From Streptomyces viridochromogenes (GTDB lineage Bacteria; Actinomycetota; Actinomycetes; Streptomycetales; Streptomycetaceae): a stretch of DNA of 64,000 nucleotides. Shown one piece after another: positions 53,333 through 62,011 of the stretch. Position 1 is the first letter of the stretch, and the number at the start of each line of letters is the position of its first letter. The stretch is taken from positions 1 through 64,000 of the forward strand of contig NZ_LGUR01000207.1 of assembly GCF_001270495.1 (NCBI RefSeq), in the 5' to 3' direction. The position numbers and the translations under genes are program-made. The notes under the pieces are model-generated. The model ran no database searches. It saw nothing but the letters and a program-made list of their open reading frames with translations, and was not told where the DNA came from.

Positions 53333-54000
53333 CAGCCCGACCCGCCGTCAGCTCCGTGGCCGCCGGGTTCGAGGACAATACGCGCATGACACAAGAGGCC
53401 GGAGCATCGTCCAAGCAGGTGTTCCTCGACGCGGCGGAGGAGTTGCTCGCCCGGCGCGGTTATGCCGCCATGTCGATCTCCGCGGTGTGCAAGGCGGCCG
53501 GTCTGCCGGTCGGTTCTCTCTACTGGCACTTCAAGAACAAAGCCGACCTGGCGGTCGGCGTGCTCCGGCACGGGACCGAGCGCTTCTTCGACGCCCTGCC
53601 CACCGGGACCGGCCTCGACGGTTCGCCCCTCGAGCGGCTGGAGAGCTACTACATGCGGGCGGCTGAGGTCTTCGAGCGGTTCCCCAGGTACCTTCGGGTG
53701 TACCTCCTGCTGCGCCTGCACGAGCACGACGATCTGGACGTGCGCTCGGAGACGCTACACATCCACGAAATCCTCGTGGATCGCATCGCCGGGGTGATCG
53801 AACCCGTCGCCCGTGACGCGGGTCTGGCCGACGCCGCGGCGGTCGCACGGGAGCTGGCCGCCATGACGCTCGACATCACCGACGGCGCCACCGTGGCCTA
53901 CTCGTCGACAGGCCAGGACTACGTCACCAGCCTGCGGCGCGCCCTGAACGCCGTCCTCGCGGTGATCGGCCGACGCGCGAACCCCAGCTTGCCCGCATGA
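53329..54000 (+). CDS. TetR-family transcriptional regulator
   Basis: A 223-residue repressor. The N-terminal helix-turn-helix is FLDAAEELLARRGYAAMSIS then AVCKAAGLPVGSLYWHFKNK; the remaining helices form a ligand pocket. GTG overlaps the IclR stop (GTGA), so both are translated together; a second possible start is the ATG at 53386. Its 3' end overlaps the convergent MFS gene by 77 nt. Likely target: the MFS exporter gene. Confidence 0.85.
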   Translation: MTARPAVSSVAAGFEDNTRMTQEAGASSKQVFLDAAEELLARRGYAAMSISAVCKAAGLPVGSLYWHFKNKADLAVGVLRHGTERFFDALPTGTGLDGSPLERLESYYMRAAEVFERFPRYLRVYLLLRLHEHDDLDVRSETLHIHEILVDRIAGVIEPVARDAGLADAAAVARELAAMTLDITDGATVAYSSTGQDYVTSLRRALNAVLAVIGRRANPSLPA

Positions 54001-55438
54001 CGCCGGCCGTCCGGTCCGCGGCCCGCACGGCATCCCTTCCCGATGTCACCGCTTTCCCGGTGAAGCCGCCGATCACCACCACGGCCGCGGACAGGGCGGC
54101 GCCGAGCAGGAACACCTGGACGTACGACGACGACTGCGGGTAACTCCGTCCCTCCGGCGCGGTCAGCAGGGCCGCGACCGCGGCGCTCGCCGCCGCCGAA
54201 CCGATCCAGCGGCTCAGCGCGTTGATGCCGTTCGCGGCGCCGAAGTCCTCGGCCGGGACGTGACGGGCGAGCAGCACCGGCAGTGCCGAGGCGCCGACAC
54301 TGACCGCGCCAGCCACGACGGCTCCGAAGACCATCAGCTGCCAGGCGGCGTCGTGCAGCAGGGCCAGGCCCACGTAGCCGGCACACCCGGCACCACCGCC
54401 CACGACCACGGCACTGCAGCCCCCGTACCGCTTGACGAGGCGGCTGTCCAGAACGGACCCGCCCATGGCCGCCACCAGACCCGGCACCATGAAGACCAGC
54501 GAGGCCGACAGGACGGACGCCCCGAAGCCGTACCCGGCCAGGGACGGGGGTGTCTGCACGAACTGCGACACCGGCAGCCGTCCGACGATGATGAGCGCTC
54601 CGCTCAGCAGCGCCAGGCCGTTGATCAACAGCACACTCCTGCCGTGCAACGCCCGCAGGTCCACCAGCGGTTCGGGCGTACGCAGCTCGACCATCACGAA
54701 GACCAGGCACAGCACCGCGCCCCCGCCGGTCGCGGCCAGCACGGCGGGCGACGACCAGCCCCACACGCGGCCCTGGGAGAGCACGGTGAGCCACGCGACG
54801 AGAAAGCCGGCCAGGAGCGTCGCCCCCCACCAGTCCACCCGTCCACCGCTGCCCGTCCGCACCGCACGCGGCAGCGTTCGCACCGCCGTGGCCAGAAGCG
54901 CCGCGGCGAGAACGCAGTGAACGGCGAACACCAGCCGGTAGTCACCGCCCGTGCCGCTCAACAGACCCGCCATGACGACACCGAGACTCGCGCCCAGGCC
55001 CAGAGCCCCGGCGATGAGCGACGTGGCGCCGGGCACCCGGTGGGCCGGGAGCTCCTCCCGCACCAGGCTCACCGCCAGGGTGTACAAGGCCCCACTCGCA
55101 CCTTGCAGCACCCGTCCGAGGATCAACACCGGCAGGGACGCGGAGCCCAGGCACAGCAAGGAACCGACGACGACCGAGGCCAGGCAGAGCAGGATCAGCG
55201 ACCGTCTGCCCCGCAGATCGGACATCCGTCCCAGCACCGGAGCGAGCACGGCCGACGACAACAGGTTGGCCGTCAGGACCCAGCCGGCCGCGCCCACACC
55301 GACTCCCAACTGCCTGCCGATCCCCGGCACCAGGGGCACGACCACGGTCTGCAGGGACGCCGAGAGCGCCGCGGAGCAGGCAAGGGTCAAGGTCATGGCC
55401 CGGCGTGCGTCGGGGGAAATGTCGGTGTGAGGCGGCAT
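53924..55438 (-). CDS. MFS exporter, DHA2-like (14 helices)
   Basis: A 504-residue integral membrane transporter with about 14 hydrophobic segments. Motif A is LGRMSDLRGRRSLIL after the second helix, and motif C-like GALGLGASLGVVMAGLLSG lies in helix 5. Such proton-driven antiporters export drugs or metabolites. The ATG at 55438 begins MPPHTDIS; the upstream extension lies in the operator region. It is divergent from the dioxygenase reductase gene and probably removes an aromatic substrate or toxic intermediate. Confidence 0.85.
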   Translation of the reverse strand: MPPHTDISPDARRAMTLTLACSAALSASLQTVVVPLVPGIGRQLGVGVGAAGWVLTANLLSSAVLAPVLGRMSDLRGRRSLILLCLASVVVGSLLCLGSASLPVLILGRVLQGASGALYTLAVSLVREELPAHRVPGATSLIAGALGLGASLGVVMAGLLSGTGGDYRLVFAVHCVLAAALLATAVRTLPRAVRTGSGGRVDWWGATLLAGFLVAWLTVLSQGRVWGWSSPAVLAATGGGAVLCLVFVMVELRTPEPLVDLRALHGRSVLLINGLALLSGALIIVGRLPVSQFVQTPPSLAGYGFGASVLSASLVFMVPGLVAAMGGSVLDSRLVKRYGGCSAVVVGGGAGCAGYVGLALLHDAAWQLMVFGAVVAGAVSVGASALPVLLARHVPAEDFGAANGINALSRWIGSAAASAAVAALLTAPEGRSYPQSSSYVQVFLLGAALSAAVVVIGGFTGKAVTSGRDAVRAADRTAGVMRASWGSRVGRSPRGRRSGRAAGW

Positions 55439-55480
55439 GGGCCGCAACGTAGGGAAGATCCCGGTGGTCGCGGTTCCCGC

Positions 55481-55527
55481 GTTCCGGCCACCGGGACGAC
55501 AACTGCCCGCGTTCCGGCGGCCGGAAC
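55481..55527. promoter_or_regulatory. Tandem IclR-type operators between MFS and catabolic operon
   Basis: Two GTTCCGG palindromes: GTTCCGGCCACCGGGAC (55481-55497, one arm mismatch) and GTTCCGGCGGCCGGAAC (55511-55527, perfect). Their centres are 30 bp apart, about three helical turns, so dimers would bind one face of the DNA. They lie 83 and 53 nt upstream of the reductase gene. Confidence 0.6.
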
Positions 55528-55593
55528 GTCCGCGTGCCGAGACCGCCGAGGGCTTCCTAGCTTTCTGCCGTCCGGCACGGAGCGGAGGAACAC

Positions 55594-56877
55594 ATGCGGG
55601 GCAGCACAGAGCATCACGTGATCGTCGGGGGCAGTGCGGCAGGCGTCGCCGCCGCACTCGCCCTGCGCGACCACGGATTCGCCGGAAAGGTGACCGTGGT
55701 CGACGCGGGCGCCGAACTCCCCTACGAACGCCCGCCCTTGTCCAAGGCGCTCACCGGTACGGAGTCGCGGTTCGTCGTGCCCATCGTGCCTGCCGAGGTC
55801 TACGCCGAGCGGGACGTCGACCTCCTGCTGGGCACGCGTGTGCTGGCCCTCGAGCCCGCGCGCCGCCTCGTCGTGCTGGACGACGGCCGCGCGCTGCGGG
55901 CCGACCGCGTGCTCCTGGCGACGGGAGCCACGGCTCTGCTGCCGGAGGTCCCCGGCGTCCGCCTGCCCGGCGTGCTCACCCTGCGGGATGTGCGCGACGC
56001 GCGGGAACTGGCCGGCCGGCTCGGACGCGGTGGCCCCGTGGTGGTGGTCGGCGGAGGGTTCATCGGCCTGGAGGTCGCCGCGGTGGCCCGGGAGGCGGGG
56101 GCGGAGGTCACCGTCGTCGAACAGGCGCCCCGACCGCTGGAGCGGCCGCTCGGGCCGGACCTGGCCGGACGGGTGACCGGTCTGCACACGCGCCGCGGCG
56201 TCCGTGTCCGCACCGGGGTGTCGGTCCTGGAGTTCACCGGGAGCGGCCAGGTCGACGGCGTCCGGCTGGCTACCGGCGAGGTGCTGCCCGCGGCCACCGT
56301 GGTGGTGGGGGTGGGGGTGCGCCCGGACTCCGGCCTCGCCGAGCGCGCCGGTGTCGTGTGCGACCGGGGCGTGGTTGTCGACCGGCAGTGCCGCACCAGC
56401 GATCCGTGGATCCTCGCCGCCGGCGACGTCACGTGCCAGCCGAACCCCCACCTCCCCGCCCCCGGACGCGTCGAGCACTGGGACAACGCACAGAAGCAGG
56501 GAGCCGTCGCCGGTGCCGTGATGGCGGGGGCGGCGGATCAGGAGCACACCGAGCTGCCGTACTTCTACTCGGAGCAGTTCGGCCACACCCTGCAGATGTA
56601 CGGCCGCTTCGCCGACGGTCACACCTTCGTGCTGCGCGAGGACGCCACGGACACCTCCTTCCTCGGCTTCTGGCTCCGTGACGGCCGTATCACCGCCGCG
56701 GCGGCCCTGGACCGGCCGAAGGACCTGCGGACCGTCCGGCCGCTCATCGAAACCGGCGCTCCGGTGGTGACAGCGGACCTCTCCTCACCGGACACGAACC
56801 TGCGCGCGCTCGCGAAGTCCGCGAAGGCGTTCAAACCACTGGAACGATCGCTCGCGTCCGGTGCCGGTGCCGCCTGA
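55594..56877 (+). CDS. Ferredoxin reductase of ring-hydroxylating dioxygenase
   Basis: A 427-residue FAD- and NADH-binding reductase. Dinucleotide-binding motifs are IVGGSAAGVAAALALRDHGF at the N-terminus and VVVGGGFIGLEVAAVAREAG near 150; the FAD motif WILAAGDVTCQPN follows near 275. It passes electrons from NADH to the Rieske ferredoxin encoded next. ATG with GGAGGA upstream at the head of the catabolic operon (compare BphA4). The C-terminal domain ends in an Ala-rich tail. Confidence 0.88.
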   Translation: MRGSTEHHVIVGGSAAGVAAALALRDHGFAGKVTVVDAGAELPYERPPLSKALTGTESRFVVPIVPAEVYAERDVDLLLGTRVLALEPARRLVVLDDGRALRADRVLLATGATALLPEVPGVRLPGVLTLRDVRDARELAGRLGRGGPVVVVGGGFIGLEVAAVAREAGAEVTVVEQAPRPLERPLGPDLAGRVTGLHTRRGVRVRTGVSVLEFTGSGQVDGVRLATGEVLPAATVVVGVGVRPDSGLAERAGVVCDRGVVVDRQCRTSDPWILAAGDVTCQPNPHLPAPGRVEHWDNAQKQGAVAGAVMAGAADQEHTELPYFYSEQFGHTLQMYGRFADGHTFVLREDATDTSFLGFWLRDGRITAAAALDRPKDLRTVRPLIETGAPVVTADLSSPDTNLRALAKSAKAFKPLERSLASGAGAA

Positions 56878-56914
56878 GACTTCCTTCCACGCACCACACG
56901 AAGGAGCACCTCCG

Positions 56915-57247
56915 ATGCCCTGGATCCGTGCCTGCGCGGGGGGCGAACTGGAGGAGGGCGACGCCGTCGTCGTCCCCTCAGAGCCGCCCGTCGCCCTGTT
57001 CCACTCCGACGGCGAGTACCACGCCACCGCGGACACCTGTACCCATGGCCAGTTCTCCCTGGCCGACGGCTTCGTCGAGGAAGCCGTCGTGGAGTGCGCG
57101 CTGCACTCCGCCAAGTTCTGCCTGCGCACGGGCAAGGCACTGACCCTGCCCGCCACCGAACCCCTCCGTACCTTCCCCGTCCGCGTCGAGGACGGCGAGG
57201 TCTACGTGGAGATCGACGACGCAATGATCAAGGAGCCCGTCTCATGA
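56915..57247 (+). CDS. Rieske-type ferredoxin
   Basis: A 110-residue [2Fe-2S] electron carrier with the Rieske ligands C-T-H (CTHGQFSLADG) and C-A-L-H (CALHSAKFCLRTG), as in BphA3. ATG with AAGGAG nine nucleotides upstream. It lies between the reductase and the extradiol dioxygenase genes, whose start overlaps its stop by ATGA, and feeds electrons to the alpha subunit at 59167. Confidence 0.92.
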   Translation: MPWIRACAGGELEEGDAVVVPSEPPVALFHSDGEYHATADTCTHGQFSLADGFVEEAVVECALHSAKFCLRTGKALTLPATEPLRTFPVRVEDGEVYVEIDDAMIKEPVS

Positions 57248-58155
57248 GTGAAGTCATCGCTCTCGCCTACATCGGGATCGAGGCGACCGACGTCGACGCG
57301 TGGCGCACGTTCGCCACCGACACCCTCGGCCTGCAGGCCGTGGACGGACCCGACGGCGCGCTGCGGCTGAGAGCCGACGAGCGCGCCTACCGCGCGGAGA
57401 TCCGCCGGGCGGACGCCGACGGCCTCTCCCACCTCGGCCTGGAGGTGCGCGACGCGGCGGCCCTGTCCGAGCTCGCCGAGAAGCTGGAGAAGAACGGTGT
57501 CGCGGTCAAGCGCGACCAGGCCGAGCTCGCCGCCCGGCGCCAGGTCACCGACCTGATCGTCGTCGAGGACCCGGCCGGCACCACCGTGGAGATCTTCTAC
57601 GGCCAGATGTACGGCGAGACCGCCTTCGTGTCCCCGACAGGGGCCCGGTTCGTCACCCACGGCACGAAGGGCCTCGGCTTCGGCCACGCCTTCTTCCTCG
57701 TCCCCGACATGGAGGCCGCGCTCGCCTTCTACACCGGCTTGCTGGGCTTCCGCATCAGCGACCGGATGCCCGAGGGCCCGAGCGACGCCTACTTCCTGCG
57801 CTGCAACCCCCGTCACCACAGCATCGGGCTGGCCTCGGTTCCCGGCATGGGAGCGCGCCTGCTGCACATCATGTTCGAGGCCGACGACCTCGACGCGGTG
57901 GGCCGCGCCTACGACAAGTGCCGCGATGGTGCCGCGACGCTGGTCAACACGCTGGGCCGGCACTCCAACGACGAGATGCTGTCCTTCTACGTCCGCACCC
58001 CCTCCGGCTTCGACCTCGAATACGGCTGCTTCGGCCTCCAGATCGACGAGGACAGCTGGGAGGCCGTGGAGCACCGCTACCCCGTCGAGAGCTGGTGGGG
58101 CCACAAGCGCACCCCGGACAACGTCCGCGGCCCCGAGCCCGGTTGGCAGTACTGA
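57244..58155 (+). CDS. Extradiol ring-cleavage dioxygenase (BphC type)
   Basis: A 303-residue type I extradiol dioxygenase of two vicinal-oxygen-chelate repeats. Iron ligands are His148 (GFGHAFF), His208 (RLLHIMF) and Glu259 (FDLEYG); second-sphere His191/192 and His240 are also present. It opens a 2,3-dihydroxylated ring next to a hydroxyl (meta cleavage), giving a coloured dienoate. Domain order and length match 2,3-dihydroxybiphenyl-type enzymes. ATG coupled to the ferredoxin gene. Confidence 0.92.
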   Translation: MSEVIALAYIGIEATDVDAWRTFATDTLGLQAVDGPDGALRLRADERAYRAEIRRADADGLSHLGLEVRDAAALSELAEKLEKNGVAVKRDQAELAARRQVTDLIVVEDPAGTTVEIFYGQMYGETAFVSPTGARFVTHGTKGLGFGHAFFLVPDMEAALAFYTGLLGFRISDRMPEGPSDAYFLRCNPRHHSIGLASVPGMGARLLHIMFEADDLDAVGRAYDKCRDGAATLVNTLGRHSNDEMLSFYVRTPSGFDLEYGCFGLQIDEDSWEAVEHRYPVESWWGHKRTPDNVRGPEPGWQY

Positions 58156-58184
58156 CCCCCGCACCGGACACCGAAAGGCCCGTC

Positions 58185-59117
58185 ATGGCTCGCCACTTGC
58201 AGTTGAAGGAACCGGTCACCGAGCGCCCGTACGCGGAATGGGGCACGATCGCGGCGGAACTCGCCGGATGCCAGGTGCGCTTCGTCGAGGGCAGGCGGTG
58301 GCACCACCGTGTCATCGAGGCGGGATCCGACGGCCCACCGCTGCTCATGTACCACGGCATCGGCGGGCACGCGGAGACCTTCGCCCGCAATCTGCGGGCC
58401 CTGTCCGAGCACTTCCACGTCTACGCCGTGGACGCACGCTTCCACGGCTTCTCCTCCAAGGCCGGCCTCGATCTGCCCCGTATGTACGACCAGCTCGCGG
58501 ACGGCGTCATCGACCTGATCGACGCCCTCGGACACAGGAGTGTCTTCTACGAGGGCGAGTCCATGGGGGCGCAGCTCGGCGTCAACCTGGCCGTCCACCA
58601 CCCGGAACGCTTCGACCGGATGGTCCTCAACGCGGGGTTCTACCTCAACCGCCCCGACCGCGCGGGATTCGCGACGGCCACCCGCGGGGCGTCGAACCTG
58701 GGTCAGCTCTCCGCGCTGGCGGTCACCGAGCCCACGGTCGAGAACATCGGCAACCGGCTGCAGTGGCTGGTCTCCCGGCCCGACCGGATGACCGACGACA
58801 TGGTCTCGCTCCGCCAGCGGATCTACTCCGACCCCGAGGTCAACCGATCGCTGCGCCGCGTCTTCAACCTCGACGAGGGCACGTTCGGGCCCCACCTCTA
58901 CGAGCAGTCGTACACCCACGACGACCTGAAGTCCTGGCGCCCCGAGACGCTGGTGGTCTGGGGTGAGCACAACCCGGGCCACGGCCTCGACTACGGCGAG
59001 TACTGGGCCGACGTGATCGGCGCCGACTTCTATCCCTTCGCGGACGCGGGCCACTGGCCGCAGTGGGAGAAGCCCGACGAGTTCAACGCGGTGCTCACCC
59101 GGTTCCTGACGCGCTGA
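58185..59117 (+). CDS. Meta-cleavage product hydrolase (alpha/beta fold)
   Basis: A 310-residue C-C hydrolase (BphD/MhpC type) that splits the ring-cleavage product into 2-hydroxypenta-2,4-dienoate and a carboxylic acid. The nucleophile is Ser126 in GESMGA, the oxyanion segment is MYHGIGG, and catalytic His290 is in AGHWPQWEKPDEF. The acid position, normally GRDDRF, reads GEHNPGHG here, with Asn263 in place of Asp, so the triad is atypical or its acid is supplied elsewhere. ATG with GAAAGG upstream. Confidence 0.82.
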   Translation: MARHLQLKEPVTERPYAEWGTIAAELAGCQVRFVEGRRWHHRVIEAGSDGPPLLMYHGIGGHAETFARNLRALSEHFHVYAVDARFHGFSSKAGLDLPRMYDQLADGVIDLIDALGHRSVFYEGESMGAQLGVNLAVHHPERFDRMVLNAGFYLNRPDRAGFATATRGASNLGQLSALAVTEPTVENIGNRLQWLVSRPDRMTDDMVSLRQRIYSDPEVNRSLRRVFNLDEGTFGPHLYEQSYTHDDLKSWRPETLVVWGEHNPGHGLDYGEYWADVIGADFYPFADAGHWPQWEKPDEFNAVLTRFLTR

Positions 59118-59166
59118 GCGGCGCGCCCCTCCCGATCCACCCACACGCACACCGAACGGAGACGGC

Positions 59167-60525
59167 ATGAGTCTGCAACGCGGCAGGGCTTTCGCCGATG
59201 ACGCCGAGACACTGATCGACCGGTCCATCTTCTCCGACCCCGTCCTGCACCGGCAGGAGCTGGCCCGGGTCTTCGCCCGCAGCTGGCTGTTCCTCGCCCA
59301 CGAGAGCCAGTTCACCAAGCCCGGCGACTTCTTCACCACCTACATGGGCGCCGACCCGGTCATCGTCACCCGGCAGCGGGACGGTTCGTACAAGGTGGTG
59401 CTCAACTCCTGCCGCCACCGCGGCATGCGGGTGTGCCGCTACGACTCCGGCAACGCCAAGGCGTTCACCTGCCCGTACCACGGCTGGTCCTACGGCACCG
59501 ACGGGGCGCTGCTGAGCGTTCCCGAGGAGGAGGCCGCCTACGGCGACGGGCTGGACCACTCCGCCTGGGGGCTGGCGGCGGTGCCGCGCGTCGAGACCTA
59601 CAAGGGGCTCGTGTTCGGCACGTGGGACACCGAGATCCCGCCGCTGACCGAGTACCTCGGTGACTTCACGTACTACCTCGACGCGCTCGTCGACCTCGAT
59701 GGCGAGGGCACCACGGCTGCCGCCGGTGTCCACCGGTGGCGTATGCGGGGCAACTGGAAGCTCGGTGCCGAGCAGTTCGCGGGCGACATGTACCACGCCT
59801 ACTCCACGCACCTGTCGGCGCTGATCGCGGAGGCGCCGCACAGCAAGGGCATCCGTCCGCCCGAGGAAGGCTTCCAGGTCGGGCTTCCCGGCGGCCACGG
59901 TCTGGGCGGCTACCCGGGTTACCCCTACTGGCACGCGCAGGGCTTCTCCGCCGAGGTGGAGGACTGGATCGGGAACATGCTGGAGCGCGCCGCCGAGCGC
60001 CTCGGGCCCGCCCGCACCACAGGCGCCGTCTTCATCCACGGCACCGCCTTCCCGAACCTGTCCCTGCTGTGGAACCGCTGGACCCTGCGGGTCTGGCACC
60101 CCAAGGGCCCCGACGCCATGGAGGTGCACTCCTGGTCGATCCTTCCCAAGAACGCCCCGCCCGCCGTGCGCCGGGCGCTGCTCCTCGACTACCAGCGGCA
60201 CTTCAGCGCGTCCGGCACCTGGGAGCAGGACGACGCCGAGCAGTGGAACTACAGCACCAGCGGCAGCGACGGCTTCGTCACCGCGTCGCTGCCCCTGCAC
60301 TACGGGATGGGGGTCGGCCGGGGCCCGAACAAGGACTTCCCGGAGTTCCCCGGAACCGTCGACACCGTGTACAGCGAGATCAACCAGCGGCACTTCTACC
60401 GGCGCTGGTCCGAGCTGATGGCCGTACCGCACCCGGCCGAGAAAGCCGCCCCCGAGACCCCCGCCGCCCAAAGCCCCACCTCTGAAACCCCCGTCACCGA
60501 GTCCGCGAAAGCGGTGATCGCATGA
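59167..60525 (+). CDS. Ring-hydroxylating dioxygenase alpha subunit
   Basis: A 452-residue catalytic subunit. The Rieske centre ligands are Cys82-x-His84 (CRHRG) and Cys102-x2-His105 (CPYHGWSYG). The mononuclear iron site includes His210 and His215 in DMYHAYSTH, with the bridging Asp207. It inserts both oxygen atoms into an aromatic ring to form a cis-dihydrodiol. The C-terminal 30 residues are Pro/Ala/Thr-rich and unlike the family. Its stop overlaps the beta subunit start (ATGA). The aromatic substrate cannot be told from motifs. Confidence 0.92.
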   Translation: MSLQRGRAFADDAETLIDRSIFSDPVLHRQELARVFARSWLFLAHESQFTKPGDFFTTYMGADPVIVTRQRDGSYKVVLNSCRHRGMRVCRYDSGNAKAFTCPYHGWSYGTDGALLSVPEEEAAYGDGLDHSAWGLAAVPRVETYKGLVFGTWDTEIPPLTEYLGDFTYYLDALVDLDGEGTTAAAGVHRWRMRGNWKLGAEQFAGDMYHAYSTHLSALIAEAPHSKGIRPPEEGFQVGLPGGHGLGGYPGYPYWHAQGFSAEVEDWIGNMLERAAERLGPARTTGAVFIHGTAFPNLSLLWNRWTLRVWHPKGPDAMEVHSWSILPKNAPPAVRRALLLDYQRHFSASGTWEQDDAEQWNYSTSGSDGFVTASLPLHYGMGVGRGPNKDFPEFPGTVDTVYSEINQRHFYRRWSELMAVPHPAEKAAPETPAAQSPTSETPVTESAKAVIA

Positions 60526-61070
60526 CCGCCCTCCTGCCCGAGACCGCATCCGGCATCACCGTGGAGCGGCTGCTGCTCCAGTACGAGGTCGAGCAGTTCC
60601 TCTACCACGAGGCGGACCTGCTCGGCCGGCACGACTACGACGCCTGGCTGGCGCTGTTCACCGACGACCTCCGGTACTACATGCCGATCCGGCGCAACCA
60701 CTCCTCGCGGGACCCGGAGACCGTCGAACACGACGACGCGCTCGCCCTGATCGACGACGACAAGCCCTTCCTCGCGGAGCGGATCGCCAAGATCGCCACC
60801 GGCAAGGCGTGGGCCGACGACCCGCTGCCCCGGGTGCGGCACCTGCTCACCAATGTCGTCATCGGCGAGGAAGACGCGAAGGCCGGGGAGTTCACCGTCA
60901 CCTCGTACCTCCTCATCGTCCGCAACCGCCTGGAGGACGAGCAGGACTCCTTCGTCTGCGGCCGCACGGACCGCTTCCGGCGCACCCCGGACGGCCTGCG
61001 GATCAGCCGGCGCCGGATCGTCCTCGACCAGTCGGTGATCCTCAGCAAGAACATGAGCGTGATGTTCTGA
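60522..61070 (+). CDS. Ring-hydroxylating dioxygenase beta subunit
   Basis: A 182-residue subunit of the SnoaL/NTF2-like fold that forms the alpha3beta3 core (compare BphA2). Typical stretches are YHEADLLGRHDYDAWLALFT then DDLRYYMPIRR, and the C-terminal FRRTPDGLRISRRRIVLDQ. It overlaps the alpha gene by ATGA and the dehydrogenase start by one base, so the three are translated together. Confidence 0.92.
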   Translation: MTALLPETASGITVERLLLQYEVEQFLYHEADLLGRHDYDAWLALFTDDLRYYMPIRRNHSSRDPETVEHDDALALIDDDKPFLAERIAKIATGKAWADDPLPRVRHLLTNVVIGEEDAKAGEFTVTSYLLIVRNRLEDEQDSFVCGRTDRFRRTPDGLRISRRRIVLDQSVILSKNMSVMF

Positions 61071-61882
61071 TGAGCGCGCACACCGGCTGGGTGGAGGACC
61101 AGGTCGTCGCCGTGACCGGCGGCGGCTCGGGACTCGGCCGGGCCCTCGTCGACGGCCTCGTCGAGGAGGGCGCCCGCGTCGTCGTCCTGGAGCGCTCCCC
61201 GGCCAAGGCCGAGGTGCTGCGCGCGGACTTCGGGCCGGAGCGGGTGCGGGTGGTCGAGGGCGACGCCACGCTCCTCGCCGACAATCGCGAGACGGTCGCC
61301 GCCGCGCTCGACGCCTTCGGCCGGCTCGACTGCTTCGTCGCCAACGCCGGGTTGTGGGACTTCTCCGCCCGGCTGGCGGACCTGCCCGACGAAGCGATCT
61401 CCGCCGCCTTCGACGAGGTGTACGCCCTCAACGTCAAGGCGCCGCTGCTGGGCGCGAAGGCCGCGCTGGACGCCCTGCGGGCGACGAACGGTTCACTGGT
61501 CGTCACGCTGTCGAACGCCGCCCTGTACCCGGGCGGCGGAGGGAGCCTGTACGTGTCGTCCAAGCACGCCGGCCTCGGCCTCGTCCGCCAACTGGCCTGG
61601 GAGCTGGCTCCCGACGTACGGGTGAACGCCGTGGCCCCCGGCGGCATGTCGACCGACCTGCGCGGACCCGCCGCCCTCGACTACGCGGACACACCGCTGA
61701 GTTCCCTGCCCATGGACGACATCATGGAGAAGCACGGGCCCCTGCGCCGAGCCCCGAAGCCTCAGGACTACGTCGGCGCCTTCCTCCTCCTGGCCTCCCG
61801 CCGCTACGGCGCCATGTCCACCGGCACGGTCGTGGACGTGGCCGCCGGACGCGGTATCGCGCTCAGCCTGCACGAGAACTGA
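61070..61882 (+). CDS. cis-Dihydrodiol dehydrogenase (SDR family)
   Basis: A 270-residue short-chain dehydrogenase. Cofactor motif [10 protein letters not shown] (17-26), NAG in VANAGLWD, and catalytic Ser/Tyr/Lys in LSNAALY and [11 protein letters not shown] (YxxxK). It oxidises the cis-dihydrodiol to the catechol with NAD+ (compare BphB). ATG directly follows the beta subunit stop. A strong hairpin follows its stop, the only sizeable gap in the later half of the operon. Confidence 0.9.
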   Translation: MSAHTGWVEDQVVAVTGGGSGLGRALVDGLVEEGARVVVLERSPAKAEVLRADFGPERVRVVEGDATLLADNRETVAAALDAFGRLDCFVANAGLWDFSARLADLPDEAISAAFDEVYALNVKAPLLGAKAALDALRATNGSLVVTLSNAALYPGGGGSLYVSSKHAGLGLVRQLAWELAPDVRVNAVAPGGMSTDLRGPAALDYADTPLSSLPMDDIMEKHGPLRRAPKPQDYVGAFLLLASRRYGAMSTGTVVDVAAGRGIALSLHEN

Positions 61883-61888
61883 GCAGCC

Positions 61889-61926
61889 GTCCGGGTCGCC
61901 CGCCCATCCGTCGGGGCGGCCCGGAC
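61889..61926 (+). terminator. Intra-operon hairpin
   Basis: A 13-bp stem GTCCGGGTCGCCC/GGGCGGCCCGGAC (one G-U pair) with 12-nt loop, right after the dehydrogenase gene, followed by five ACCCC units (61925-61950). It may reduce transcription into the lower-pathway genes. Confidence 0.55.
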
Positions 61927-61975
61927 CCCACCCCACCCCACCCCACCCCCAGCGCACCCCTTTCCGGAGACAGCC

Positions 61976-62011
61976 ATGCCTTCTGCCCACCCGCCGCGGC
62001 GGCGGCGATGA
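61976..62011 (+). CDS. Short leader ORF coupled to hydratase gene
   Basis: Eleven codons, [11 protein letters not shown], from an ATG with CCGGAGA upstream; the TGA overlaps the ATG of the hydratase gene. It may couple translation of a gene that has no RBS of its own, or reflect a frame error at the gene start. Confidence 0.35.
   Translation: MPSAHPPRRRR

Noticed and set aside
53924..54000. 77-nt convergent overlap of TetR and MFS genes as a regulatory antisense device
   Set aside because: Both frames end naturally and such overlaps are common in high-GC genomes; nothing further supports regulation.
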